A DNA stretch of 64,000 nt from Rhytidiadelphus loreus (GCA_947034895.1 OX344764.1:11222001-11286000), one strand, 5' to 3'; positions 24,609 through 36,600 are shown, counted from the stretch's first letter. Notes: generated by a model from the sequence alone, not told the origin. Numbers and translations are program-made.

Positions 24609-25045
24609 GATTTTTTCATTTACCCGGGCAGTTCAATAAAAAGTCAAAGAAAGTCAAAATATACGCCTTGTTGGCATACTATGGCTAATTATGGGTATTT
24701 ATACCCCTCAACTTATATGATTGCAAATATGACTGATGTCTGAAGCGACTGCTTCTAAACGACTACTCCAGTCATATTCTGAGTTATCTACAGTGATTTC
24801 TGCGCCAGTCATATTTTTTGATTTAACGACTAACTGTAGTCGTTTTTTGCAGTCATAAAACACTGCTTTTGTTCCATGACTTTTACATGACTTTGAAGAC
24901 ATAGTAATTAAATTCCAAAAAGATGTTTTATTGCCATACAAAAGTGGGTTAACATTTAATGAGTTGATTACAAGCATTATAGAGATGCAAACATTCACTA
25001 TGGATTGACAGGAGACCTCATAGAGCATTTGTGAACATTAAGAGG

Positions 25046-28000
25046 AGCTAACGTGTATAAATTCACATGTATGTAATACAATACTATCATTGATAGTAAC
25101 TTTCACAATTCAAAGTGAGTCAATATTAGCATTATCTCCATAATTTTTAGTAATTTTTCTAAAAATTTATCTTTTGTTCTTTTATTACTTAGAATTTGTT
25201 ATGTTTACGTTTTTGAATCTACTTGAAAAATTTCATGTCACTAATTTCTTAAATTGTAGCTATGGACTTTCCAAGTGATTTTCTTTATGAGCATGCTGCT
25301 TCTACCAAAATGGCTATCATATACTGCACCTAATCTTAGTTGAAAAAATGTATTACAGGAATTGAACCCTGGGCTCTTATTAAAAAAACTTAAGATTCTT
25401 TCTAGTTGAAATCTCATGTTAAGTAGTACTGAGTATATATTGGTAGTTATTTTAGAGCTTTAAAAAGTTAGTGAATTAGTCTATACTAACCTAAAAGATC
25501 CAATTTAGACTTAAGAGGATTAGCATAGAGTTTGAAGTTGTTTAATGGTATGGAGGTGAGAAGAATTGATTGAAACCCTAAATTAGCCCTCTTTCTCTTT
25601 CATTCTCTTTAAATCTTGTGTGTGAAGGTTTCAAGGAGTTTGGAGACATGACATACTTTGAAGGTTGTTTGTAGATTATGATGGTTTTGCCAATCTACTT
25701 AATCTAAAAGTTTTTTTTTGAATACTTTAATTTGTGTACAAGACTAGTTCAATTAAGATAAAGTAGAAGCATTTAGGAGTATATTAGATGCTTATTACTT
25801 GAAGAGAATGAAGAAGGTGCTGATTTTATAATTGGAGGGCGTAGGAGATTGCTAAAAAGAACTTAAAAAAATTCTTGATTGTAAAAATCTATGTCTAACT
25901 TGTTTTATACATTGCTATGAAGATTGAGAAAGATACAAGAGTTTAAGTGAGATGACCAAACCCCTCATATGTCTTACAAGCACTAATAATTGTTGTAGCA
26001 TTCCAAAAACTACAAAATTACAAAAATTGCCATTAAATAGTGAGAAAGTTATGACATTTTGTACTTTTGCAATGGAGTTTGTTTTGGGAGGTGTTTTTGG
26101 TGGTAAAATTATTGATGTTTTTCAAGCATTGATAGTTTGGCAAAATTAGAGAGATGAAGGCCAATTGACTTTTTAAAGATATTGTATAATTTATTGTAGA
26201 TATTATAGATTTTAATAGATCAATTATCTAAGTAACTTTTAGAAGTTACAAAGATAATTACTAGATAATTTAAAAAGTTATGAGAATAATTATTAAGATA
26301 ATTTTAGAAGTTATCAAGATAGTTATGAGGGTGATTTTGAAAGTTATCAAGATAATTTTGGAATCATTTTTGAAAATTATCATAATTTAAAAAAAATTGT
26401 GGTAGTTCCCTGATATATTAGAAGAAGTAGGAGGAGGCCATTTAAAATAATTTACAAGATTTTCAATTGAATTAAATTAATTGCTTGTAATTATGATGCC
26501 TTGACCTATTTTGGAGACTTCATTTTATGCTTTGAAAATCATTGTTATTGTGGACAATGTGGATCATGGGTCAAATCTCACTCAAATGGACCAGAAAAAG
26601 GTCAGACACATTGAAATCTGCAATGTATCTTCTTTATAGCTATTGTTTTTTAATGCTAATCTATTAAATTTAGTCATTTTAGTCCTTTTCCATTAGTAGT
26701 TCAAGGCATGTTAAGACTAATATTTTTCTATTTACAAAATAATCTAATCTTCTTTACTAAAGTTCAAATTGAAGTTAAGATATCAGCCTATCAGGTTTTT
26801 CAATGGTAGAAAAAGAGTTTAATTTCTAATGAATAATAATGTGATGAGATTAAAAAAAATAATATGTATATATATTCATATGATAGAGTAGAAAAGGAAT
26901 CATTTGCTACAATTTAAATAGTTTTTCATTTTCTATAATATTCAGAAGTAAAAACATTTGAACGTCTTTTTCAATAGAAAAACTAGTTCAAATGATGATT
27001 GTGATAATATAAAAAGTGTTTATATTATTCACATAAAGAACCTTATGAAATCAATTTTTGAAATTGAATGTTTAATTATTTTTAAAGATTAAATCAAGAA
27101 TGTGTCCAAAATCAATCAATTGATTAAAAAATTATACTATTTTTAGTCCAAAATTTAATCACTAGAAATTCTTTTTCATAATTGTATATTTTTTGTAAGA
27201 TTAAAAAATTAGGATAAAAAAATCTATTTAAAGTACTATAATGTAACAAAGATACTAAATTTAGCTTTAAAATTGGTAATTTACAACTTTTCAAAGATTT
27301 TTTTTATGAAATTTTTTCTTCATCCCTTTAAGACGATGCATTTCTATACTATTCATCAATAAAATTTTAAAAATAATAACAACATCAAAGTAATTGAGAC
27401 CTTCAAAAGTTTAAAAAAGGACTCAAGTCCTGTCCTACAAAAGTAATCCCAATGGTACCTTTGAGTGTAGTTTGACCCTCATACCATTCTTTAATCTCGT
27501 TTCTTGTTGTGGTGACAAAGTGGAAGTTATGATCTACATGATTGAGACTTATTTTGTTTTTACAATAAGGTTGGAATGATGACCAATAGATTGTAAGTTT
27601 AAAGTTTAAGAACTATTTTCACTAACAATATCTCATTGTATACTTTCAATTTTATCCATTCCATATCTTCTAATTTCTTATCCCTATCTATATATTTGAA
27701 TCAACCTAAAGCCACAACATGATAGACCAATATGAAGCAATTCGATAGTGGTGTAGAAGATTCAACGTCCGAGATTTGTTATGGTACAAACATGTACCCA
27801 TGACTATGACTTGTTAGAAGGGTAAGGAGGGTAGAGAGTAACCAACCTTGTCATTTGAGAGTACTTGTACATCCAACACTCAGAGGATTAGTGTCTTTGA
27901 CAATATAAAGGACCATAGCATTGAATTTGTAGTTAGTGATTGTTACTAGAGGAGAGATGAGGGTGTAGCTTTCAACGATTTGAAGATCAAATTTTATTTT

Positions 28001-29392
28001 TAGCAACAAATACAAAGACAACCCAACTTTGTATTCAATGATTAAGATGTTTTTGAACAACTATCCACCCATCTTGAGTTTGAGGTATTACAAGTTTATA
28101 GTTTTTGGTTTGAAGATCATAGAATTGAGCTTGAAGAAATAAAGAACTATTGGGTTAGAAGAGTAGAATTAATCACCATGTTAAAAAAAGAAGTTGCAAT
28201 TTTAACTACCATTGCTTTAAGAACCAATGAAAGAAATGATGAGTGAGGTAAAAAAACTAATTTGAGTCTTGCTGTAGTATGAGATGTATGATTGTATCGA
28301 AGAAGTGCTAAGACTTGCGACAAGTCGCACTAATGGGACTACAACTATATTCATCTCTTGATTACCTTGAGCTTCATCTGAAGCAATAGCCATGATAAAT
28401 TCTCCTCTTTAGTTTGATTCTCTTTGGTTATTTTTTGAAAACTTAAAGATAGAATTTGGTAGCATTCACTGAGAGCACATGTGCCAAATCTAAAAGTAAA
28501 AAAGAAGACTAGAGACACTCCTTGTATTATGTATATAAGTCTCTCAAAGTTTGTTCGTAAAAGTGAAGTTGCATTTACAAAGTAGTAGTTATGTGATAGA
28601 ACTCTACATAGGGAACAACACTACAAAGTCCATGCTATGGCACACTGTAGACAAAAAAATTAGAAAACATTAGTAGTTTTAGAGAAAAAGGAGCTTATTA
28701 GAGGTCCTTTATTAGTAGAAAGAAAAAATAAAGTTAAATCAAAAGTTAAAATACATGTAAAAGTGTAAATAGGGATACTTAGGTATGATGAACAAAAAAT
28801 ATTTTAAAAAATAATAAAAATAAAAATTAGGATGAATGGGGTGTAACTTTGATCACACCTTTTCGCAAGAGGTGTGTTTTCTCGTTTTGAAAACTATAAA
28901 TAGTTTAGAAAAAATAAAAATTGTGACATTTGGTATGACTCATTATATTATATATTTATATATATAATTATTTCTTTCATCTTACTTGCTTGCTTGTTAT
29001 TGAAGTCTAATTACCATGTATTCGTGTTGCTCATTGTATGTCGAGATTGTGAATGAGTGACACTAGAGAGTCTATGAATGAAAATTTGACAAAGGTTTGG
29101 ACCTGTTTTAAGAGTGACGGTGATTTCATTGAGGAGAGATTGAAATTATAAGCATGTTGTGATTGCAACATTGAAGTGTTTAGAATAGAATTGAATCAAT
29201 TTAGTGCTTGACCAAGGAGAGATTGTTGAGGCTACGGAGTTTGAGCTGTTGTAACGAGGCAGTGAGCAATGTGAGACTTGGAGGAGTGGCAAACGTGGGC
29301 AACTTGACTACTAAGGTTGTGTGCAGGGAAGATAGAAAAGGCGTGTGAAGTGTTGTAATGAAGAAAGGATTGGAATTTCAAAAATTCTTGAT
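25046..29392. other. AT-rich intergenic DNA
   Basis: No gene is recognised. About 26220-26395 has degenerate AAGTTATCAAGATAATT-like repeats that are partly palindromic. The minus-strand frame at 27851-28060 is open for 69 codons but shows no family motif and may be decayed retroelement DNA. Confidence 0.4.
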
Positions 29393-29559
29393 CACTAGTA
29401 GAAAATCTACGTCCAAATCAACAAAAAATAGACAAAAAAGTGTTGATTTTATTAGTTCATTTTTTGTTGATTTGGACGTGTTGACTTGAATACTATGAAA
29501 CAAGAAAGTGTTGATTTTTTTGTAACTATTTTTGTTGATTTGTTTTTAAAAATTTGTTT

Positions 29560-29735
29560 TTAAAAAAGAAATTTAATTTTAAATTTAAATTTTAAAAATG
29601 CCACATGGCAGAGGCAGGTCGCACCACGTGGCATGACAATGTCACGTAGGTGGCCATCACCATGGGGGTTTGAGCCGTGGACCTCACGGTTGAGGTCCAA
29701 GGCTCTAACCATTGAGTCACCCCGAAATCTATATG
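29560..29735 (-). mobile_element. tRNA-derived SINE-like sequence (copy 1)
   Basis: On the minus strand, GGGGTGACTCAATGGTTAGA (A-box-like, about 29705-29724) is followed by the hairpin GGACCTCAACCGTGAGGTCC and GGCTCAAACCCC (B-box-like, about 29665-29676). A body with CCACGTGG-like words and a T/A-rich tail follows. The same order occurs at 59981-60220. It is not a working tRNA: the anticodon loop lacks the usual U33 and pairing is imperfect. A tRNA pseudogene is the alternative reading. Confidence 0.6.
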
Positions 29736-29788
29736 CTAATAAGAGAATTAGAATTAGATTTAGATTGTTTTTCATTTTTTTGTAAGTA

Positions 29789-30145
29789 CAACAGATTTTG
29801 GTGACCGTTTTGGCATAGTAAAATACTTTTTTTGAAGATACTTTTTTTGAAGAAACTTTTAACTAAAAAAAGTTATACAATCAAGCTAAATTTCACCTCC
29901 AAAAATCCGCTTGACATTTGAAGTCTCCAATCAAAAGTTATAAGCAAAATTCAGATTGGGGTTGAAATGGACCTTTTTGTTGACATTTTTAAACACCCGC
30001 TCTGAATTTTATGTATAACTTTTGATTGGATACTTCAAATGTTAAACGTATTTTTGGAGGTGAGATTTAGCTTGATTATCTAACTTTTATTAGTTCAAAG
30101 TTTCTTCAGAAAACATATTTTGCTATGCCCAAACGATCATCAAAG
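29789..30145. repeat. Inverted repeat of a foldback family (copy 2)
   Basis: The ends ACAGATTTTGGTGACCGTTT and (inverted) CAGACTTTGATGATCGTTT frame arms containing GGCATAGTAAAAT, TCACCTCCAAAAATCCG and CTCCAATCAAAAGTTATAAG. The centre is near 29970. The arm word CTCCAATCAAAAGTTAT also occurs at 60502-60518 and, as CTCCAATAAAAAGTTAT, at 4466-4482, so these are relatives. Confidence 0.75.
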
Positions 30146-30465
30146 TCTGCTGAGTTCAAAAAATACAGAATTGTGAGTAATTAAGTGTTAAACCAAATTA
30201 AAATTCTTGTTAGAATTGAATCTTAGGAATTTAAAACTTTGCCCCAATGACATAAACTTATTTAAAACTTTTGTAAGTATAAATGAACAAAAAACTGTTT
30301 ATAGTTTTGTTGATTTGGACGTTGTACTACCAAAATTAACCAAAATTTGTAACCATTTTGTTACCTTGTGCTAAATCAACAAAAAATTGTGAAAATGGTC
30401 GATATAGTGCCCACATTAACAAAAAATTGATGATTTTTTGTTGATCTGGACATCATTTTCTACTA

Positions 30466-33345
30466 CACTAAAATTGGTAAATAGTGTTGGGTGATAATTA
30501 GTGTTGTTCATAGTTTTTTACCCCCAACACTATTTTCCAACTAATGTATAATTAGTGTTAGGGTATTTGTCGCCACCATTTTCTATCTTTCCCTGAAAAA
30601 TTCAGATTTTGCCTCCCGGTCATTAAGTTCTGGCCCTTCCTTGGAATTCCCAAATTTCGCCTCCCCGTCGTCCTTCTCTGGCCCTTCCCTGGAAATTAAA
30701 GATTTTGGCCTCCCGGCCGCCTTACCTTGGCGGCTTCAATTTTGGGACTCACCCGCCCCTTCTCTTCCCTTGGACCTTGCCTCCCCGACCTTGTCTTGCC
30801 TCCTTCTTCACAATTTTTTGGGAGCTCTCTCTTTGGGCGGAGGAAGAGAGGCGGGGAGCTCTCCACGAATGAGCTCTCCAAACGTGGGGGAGGGAGGTTA
30901 TAGTCCGTGAATTCCCGCCCACGTTCGAACGCTCCCAGTACCCGACGGTTTCTACCGATTGGATTCAAACTTTGCGGGCTTGTAACTTTTGATGGAGGTA
31001 AGCAAATAGAGATTCAATTACACCATTGGAATGCTCATTCTCTCTTCTATTTCTTGTAAAAAAAATTTTTTTTTTTTTGGTCGCCAAATTTTTTTTAATC
31101 CATTTCCTCTCACATTTTTGTAGCCGGCTATGGATCGCCCTCTTCTTGATGGGATTGACCTCAATGCCACGCCCCGTCATCTTCAGCAGGTTTCCAGCCT
31201 CGCCACCTGACGATCTGTCATTTTGTGGATGGTTGAAGATGCTGCTATTCGCGGCGAAGTTGGTCTTTATCCTTGGGTTGTCCAAGCATTTCCCAAACAT
31301 TTTCGTGGACAACGGCCTGCCAACCTTGTCAAAGCCCGTCGTTGGTGGCAGCAACGCGCTGAATTTCAAGAGGGGGCCACGGGCCCCGCCACTCCTTTCT
31401 CTTGTAGCCGAAGTTGTTTGGAAATCCGGCGGCGCAATTCTCCAAAAGCCAAACCAGGTTGTGGCAAGAAGAGGAGCGAGTAGGTGCAGTATTTATATCC
31501 GCTCCTATTGGAAGAATTCAACCACCTCCGCAAATCAGGTGTAAAATTTTTTACTCATCTCCTTCGTGAATTGACCCTCTCCCTCCTTGTAGCTCCTGAA
31601 TCCACTTTTACAGCCGATTCTGTTGATCCTAAAGATAACATTCTGTTGGACAACAAAACCACCGCGAATTGGGTCGCTCAATTCATGGATAACCACAATA
31701 TAGTTCTTTTATCCCAACATGGAGGTTTAACTTGTAGCCCTGAAAAAGAGCTCCAAATTGAAATACAAACCGCTTACCATTTGGGGGTCCTTCAAAGGGA
31801 ATTTGCATCCGGAGAATTTGATGAAAACCTAATGGAAAACCTAGATGAGACCCATTTCGTTGTCAATCTTGACAATGGCCGCACTTTGAGCTTTAGGGGA
31901 GATACTACGGTCAAATACGCTGAAGTAGTCTCGGGGGGGGAATCTATGACTATGGTGGTTCGTATTTCAGGAGGTCGTCGCGCTACCATAGAGGCTCCTA
32001 TGCTCATTTTTTCAAATTAAAATAGGAGCTATCCTATCCGGAGATTGATGGATAATATTCCGGGAGTTTCATATAGGACAGGTCCTAAAAGGTGGATGGA
32101 CCAAACCCTCTTCCCCGAATACTTTTTGGAACCTCGTGCATACCAAGCCGATCCTCATCAACAGATGAAGACTATATGGCTTGATAATTGTAGCGGCCAT
32201 ACCGTGACCCCTACATTGGCTGCCGTCCTAGCAACCAAAAACACAACTTTCAAATTCTTACCTCCATGTTCTACTCACCTATGCCAACCAACAGATACAT
32301 TATTGATTTCGAAAATCAAAGATACATGGACAAGACGATGGGAACTCCACAAAATTCAGATGATACAACAAAATGCTTGGCAAAATGCACCACGGGCAAA
32401 TGGTCAATGGTCTGGAAAATTGGCAAATCCAGGGAAACGCTTTTTCTTACAATTGGCTGCGGATAGTGTGGAAGATGTCAATCGGGAGGTAGATTGTGAC
32501 AACATTTCTTATGCTAGAAAAGCTATGATTCGTTGTGGCTTAGCATTAGGACTTGATGGTTCTTGGAGTGTAGGACAATTGACTCCACAACTCCAAGAAA
32601 TTATTGCAAAACATTTGCAATACTTCCAAGGGCAAGAACTGCCCTATATCAATAGGGCAGTTTAAAAACCATTTTTGATATTTTACTACTATTATAAAAT
32701 TTTGGCCTTCAACTAGGATTGCTATATTAGATTTAGATTTTTTGCTATATTATATTCAGGCTTCTTGCTATATTTAGCAATTTACACATGCATTGTAAAA
32801 ATTTTCAACATTTTCTTAATCATTTCAGTATTTCATTGTTATTTCAACTTTCTATTGTTTATTTGAGCATTCCATTGTTTATTTCAGCATTTCTTTATTT
32901 GATTCAGCATTTTCTACCTTACTTCAGAATTTTCGGGCTCATTCCAACATTCTTTGTTCATTTCAGCATTCCTTTGATTATTTTAGCATTCTTTTGTTTA
33001 TTTCACCATTTATTGGATTATTTCAACCTTTCTTGCATTATTTTAGCATTCCTTGGTTTATTTCACCATTTATTGGATTTTTCAACTTTTTTTTGTTCAA
33101 TTCAAGAGTTTTCTCTTCATTTCAGTATTTTCTTAACCAATTTTTCACCACCATTCCAACTTCTATTTCTTGTTACCATCTAACACTAAATGCACTCTTC
33201 TAAGAATGTTAAAATTATCATGTTTTACTACACATCTGAAATAGTGTTAGAATTGCTAATTAGTGTTCTAACACTAAGCTCGCAAATCACAATTAGTGTT
33301 AGCTCGGCTAATTAGTGTTGCCAACACTATTTACCACTTTTAGTG
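30466..33345 (+). mobile_element. pogo/Tigger-type (Tc1-mariner superfamily) transposon with TA duplication
   Basis: The 2880-bp element has terminal inverted repeats of about 25 bp, CACTAAAATTGGTAAATAGT on the left and, inverted, CACTAAAAGTGGTAAATAGT on the right. It is flanked by TA on both sides (30464-30465 and 33346-33347). TTAGTGTT and AACACTA words recur in both subterminal regions. The transposase lies centrally on the + strand. From about 32810 to 33140 there is T-rich DNA with a rough 20-21-bp rhythm (TTTATTTCAGCATTC-like). It sits inside the right terminus of a CACTA element. Confidence 0.85.
31130..32665 (+). pseudogene. DDE_1 (pogo/Tigger-like) transposase with three in-frame stops
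   Basis: One frame runs from the ATG at 31130 to TAA at 32663-32665 (512 codons) with no frameshift, interrupted by TGA (31208), TAG (31481) and TAA (32018). A helix-turn-helix-like segment at about 31223-31370 (YPWVVQAFPKHFRGQRPANL) is followed by the catalytic domain. Candidate acidic triad residues are Asp at 31844 (LDETHF), Asp at 32183 (WLDNCSGH) and Asp at 32294 (LCQPTD), the last two 37 residues apart, with LPPCSTHLCQP between them as is usual for DDE_1 proteins. Family members excise and insert DNA at TA. A pyrimidine-rich TTTTTGTAG just before the ATG suggests a spliced leader. Transition-type decay explains all three stops. Confidence 0.9.
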
Positions 33346-33350
33346 TAGTG

Positions 33351-34429
33351 GTTTGATTGAAACTGTTGCGATGAGATTCCAACTCCAAGGCATTGCAATA
33401 CTAACAATCTCCAAGAAACAAAATCCAATCACCATTAGACGAAGCTTGATCAGATTCTCAAGTAGATGAATTAGCGAAGGTGGTGATCAAGCCTTCTCTT
33501 TTGAAGAACCAACAAATTTTAGGCGAATTGGTTGAAATTCAGTTGCTGGGAGATCAAAAGTGATCAATTTTGTTGTATGATTGCAAAACCTTGATAAATT
33601 TCAGTGAGCACTAAGAGAAATTGTTCAACTTTGCATAAATGTGATTGGGGATTTATAGGAACTGCCTTGCCAAGTCCAACCTTTCTACCAATCATTCAAA
33701 TTTTGAGAATTTTGCTCAAATTTGTAGTTGTTGGGGTTGTACAAAGCAAGAATAATTAATGGAGTAAGATTCATAACAAAATTTTAGTAAATTAGATCTA
33801 AACGACCAAAATTTCACAATTGAAATATAGGCGCAATGGAGCGGCAGTTGCTGCAAGCTCTAATGAGCAAAATGGAGATTTGATTCTATAGCCATAAGCC
33901 CATAAGGTGCGGTGCACGGTCATAGGTCAAATTGTACGGCCATAGGGTCAATATTTTGAAATACAAGGTTTTTGACTAAAATCCCTAGTTTTAAGTCCTC
34001 ACTACGACTTCAATGCTAAAGTTTATGATTAAAGGTCATATGCACGCCTATAGGATTGGATTTTTGTAGTTTTAGGGCTGATTTACATGGTCTGAGGGAC
34101 TAAAGCGTGGTTTTAGGTCTCTTATTAAATTTAAGTGCTTGGGATTGAGGTTTTTATATATTTGGGCAATTTTTAATTTGTTCCAATGTTTTGTGTATAA
34201 ATTTAAGAATTAATGACACTTGTGGGATTGAACTATTGTAGTCTAGATTTTCGCTTTTTCACAAAACACCCAAGACTATGGAATAAAGGTTCAAAATCTA
34301 GGGAATGGTCAAGTAGTCTAACGTGTTGTGACTAGGGTCACTTGTTTTCAAGATTAAAATGGGATTCACTATAATATTTCACAAACAACAAAAAACTACA
34401 CATTCATTCTTATACCCATTTGTATAATT
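33351..34429. other. Intergenic DNA
   Basis: AT-rich DNA without recognisable exons or clear repeats. It follows directly on the right end of the CACTA element. Confidence 0.4.
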
Positions 34430-36600
34430 TGGTTGCCAGTCCGTTAAATAATGCTATGGATGCATGAAATGCAGTCTCAGTCCTGCCTAGTGTGTTATGG
34501 CCATTTATAGTCAATTTGTCGGGTCATTTGGCAATTTGTCATGCATGATCTAGTACTAGACAAATGCAGATATATAATATATTTATATAATTGTACGCAT
34601 GTTCATTAATTATTGGTGATTTGCGTTACCAAAACAATTTGTCCAGTCACTAGTTAACTAGCCTAATTACTAGTTAGATGAGTGGAAACCAGTCCCAGTC
34701 CTATAACAATTTGTCTCTATCTAATGCAGGGCATGATTGCAATGCATTCACCAGCTTAGAAACTCTACACATTCACGACAATTTGTCACATGCATAATTC
34801 ACTCAAACTCATGAATCAACCAAAGGTACATGATCTCACTACTGACCTTACTGTTTCAAATTGCTTCACAGACTAATTGTCTTTTTTAAAGTGAAATCAC
34901 TTCAGTTGGTAATATTCTGAAAGCTTACAACATATACTTATATTCACTAATATGAACTAATCACTAGTTCCGTATTGACTCTTCATATTCAATCCTTTGA
35001 CAATTTATCTAATTATCCAAACTTATCAATTAGAGATCAAAAGACAATTTGTTAAATTTCCCAACCAGAAAGTTACTTATTTAACAAAATAACAATCACA
35101 ATAAATTATTCTAGACTTACTCTCAGTCATGCATTTTAATTCACAAGCAAACAATGCATTCCATGCACACAATTACATAAACATACAATTCCAATTTACA
35201 ATGACAATTCGTCTGCATCCTGCTGGACCTTCTCTGTATACAACAGTTTCACAACATCTCACACAATACAAGCACGACAATTAGTCTTAATGTAATATAA
35301 GTATTGAATTATTAATCACACAATTTATAGATTATTCCCAGTTTTTATTGTTTCTAATTTAATTTGGAAAATCATTGGTACATATTAAATATGATGACAA
35401 ATTGTTTACAACAACCAATAAGTATAACCAATCACTGGATCAATACCACAACTTACAAATTGTTTGCTTCACAGTCAATTTGACTAAGTCCAATCATACA
35501 ATGAGATCCCATCACTTGATTCTCAGACAATTTGTATAATTTCTACACAATTCTGTGGATCCAGTCACTGGTCCACAATCCTACTTGACAAATTGTCAAA
35601 CTAACTGTTATGATAAATAACCATATAAGACAACTTGTTCTACAACTTATATAATTAACAATTGCAATTGAGACAATTTGTTAAGTAACAACTTACCAGG
35701 TTTTATCTGATCTTCCGTTGGTACTCCACAGATTTGCTCCAATCTGGTTCACGCTTACAATTCACAGGCAGCTTGCTCGTCTGATTCAGCAACTCGTCGA
35801 TTGACAACTTGTCTCCAAGCAGCGTTCATGCTCCCGCTCTATTGGCAATTAGTTCAATTACGACCACATTCATGAATTCCAAAAATTCACGATAAAATTC
35901 TCACAAGCAAACTTACCATTTGACAAACCAGATTCAAAAGAAGCAATCAAACAAGACAACTAGTCATAACAACATACACTTCAGAACTGGTTACAATCAC
36001 TCATACTTATAATTAGACAATGAAAGAATTCAAAATTCACTTGACAAGTTGTTACAGACACACACACAGACAATAGGTTTACAATCAATTGAAATAACAC
36101 ACCCAATACAGTGAGTTCAATCGCTAGATCTCACAACAATTCCAAGCACATTCAAACCGATCCAATCGCTGGATGCAAAGAACCACACAGAAAGTACACA
36201 CAAAGAAAAACACAAGTATTCACAGACAATTTGTATATTTTTATTTAAAGTTGAATTATGTTCATTCACAAAAAATAGACAATAACTTGACAAGCTCAGA
36301 TTCAAACAACTGGAGAGAGAGAAAGCTGAGAGAGAAGCCCCAGCTATGTGCATGAAATACAAAAAAGAAACTTGAAACTCAAACGGCACTAAGTCAAATT
36401 GTCTCTTTTACTATCCTAACTATTTGCCTCTTTTAATATCTATTCATAATGACAATTTGCCTCTAATATGTATCCAATGTGAACTTAACCACACAATCTA
36501 TCTCTATTCACATTGTAAAGGCAAATTGACAAAAATTTGAAAAAATATGAAGCTTACAACCATTTTGACCTGATTAATTGCCCTAAATTGTCATGAGAGG
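34430..36600. repeat. Tract dense in GACAATTTGTC-like motifs
   Basis: More than twenty near-copies of the semi-palindrome GACAATTTGTC or its halves occur here in both orientations, for example near 34521, 34638, 34709, 34778, 35044, 35203, 35397, 35526, 35588, 35673, 35803, 36047, 36228, 36396 and 36451, roughly every 80-90 bp. A second word, TCCAGTCACTGG/CAATCGCTGGAT-like, recurs between them. No protein is encoded and no terminal repeats were recognised, so its class is unknown. Confidence 0.65.

Larger units (their letters stand above)
22214..24880. mobile_element. CACTA-like non-autonomous element inserted in the Harbinger gene
   Basis: The left end CACTACAACAACGGCAGTG has the classical plant CACTACAA start. 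Its neighbour GTGTTTTATGACTGCAAAAA recurs inverted at the right end (TTTTTGCAGTCATAAAACAC, about 24843-24864), so terminal inverted repeats are clear except for the last dozen degraded bases at the right. The trinucleotide ATA precedes the left end; a matching right duplication was not found. Inside are two tandem arrays and dozens of ATATGACT/AGTCATAT words in both orientations, reminiscent of subterminal TnpA-binding repeats in En/Spm. No protein is encoded. Confidence 0.75.
21189..25045 (+). pseudogene. Decayed PIF/Harbinger transposase, split by an inserted element
   Basis: Read across several frames, the + strand carries the ordered landmarks of plant PIF/Harbinger (DDE_Tnp_4) nucleases. 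These are a SESPMYKTSFYYRQYYEMCR-like N-terminal segment (21285-21345), YFV then a stop then KRNA (21397-21420), ASLDCM-like TSLDCMD (21685-21705), IILEAT (21773-21790), FHIWYAFFEL (21807-21835), NNDFNIVDLSPL (21846-21880), FIVNG (21918-21932) and MIVEDEQN (22187-22210). The reading resumes at about 24950-25040 with FNELITSIIEMQ and DLIEHL followed by a stop where Trp is usual. Everything between 22214 and about 24880 is foreign. Family members cut and paste DNA with a DDE nuclease; several stops and frameshifts make this copy dead. Confidence 0.8.
29393..33350. mobile_element. CACTA-type element interrupted by a pogo/Tigger element
   Basis: The left end is CACTAGTAGAAAATC at 29393. The right end TTTTCTACTAGTG is split: TTTTCTACTA ends at 30465 and GTG lies at 33348-33350 after the nested element and a duplicated TA. 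Subterminal TTTTTGTTGATTTGG words occur in both orientations near both ends (29405-29540 and 30295-30455). The flanking triplets are GAT on the left and GTT on the right, an imperfect 3-bp duplication. Without the nested element it is about 1.08 kb, and it also holds a tRNA-like SINE piece and a palindromic core. No transposase is encoded. Confidence 0.8.

Noticed and set aside
27851..28060. Possible retrotransposon protease or polymerase fragment on the minus strand
   Set aside because: No catalytic motif could be identified in 69 codons.
31026..31544. 172-codon open frame overlapping the transposase start in another frame
   Set aside because: Phe/Leu-rich at its start and without motifs; the frame from 31130 carries the helix-turn-helix and the DDE domain.
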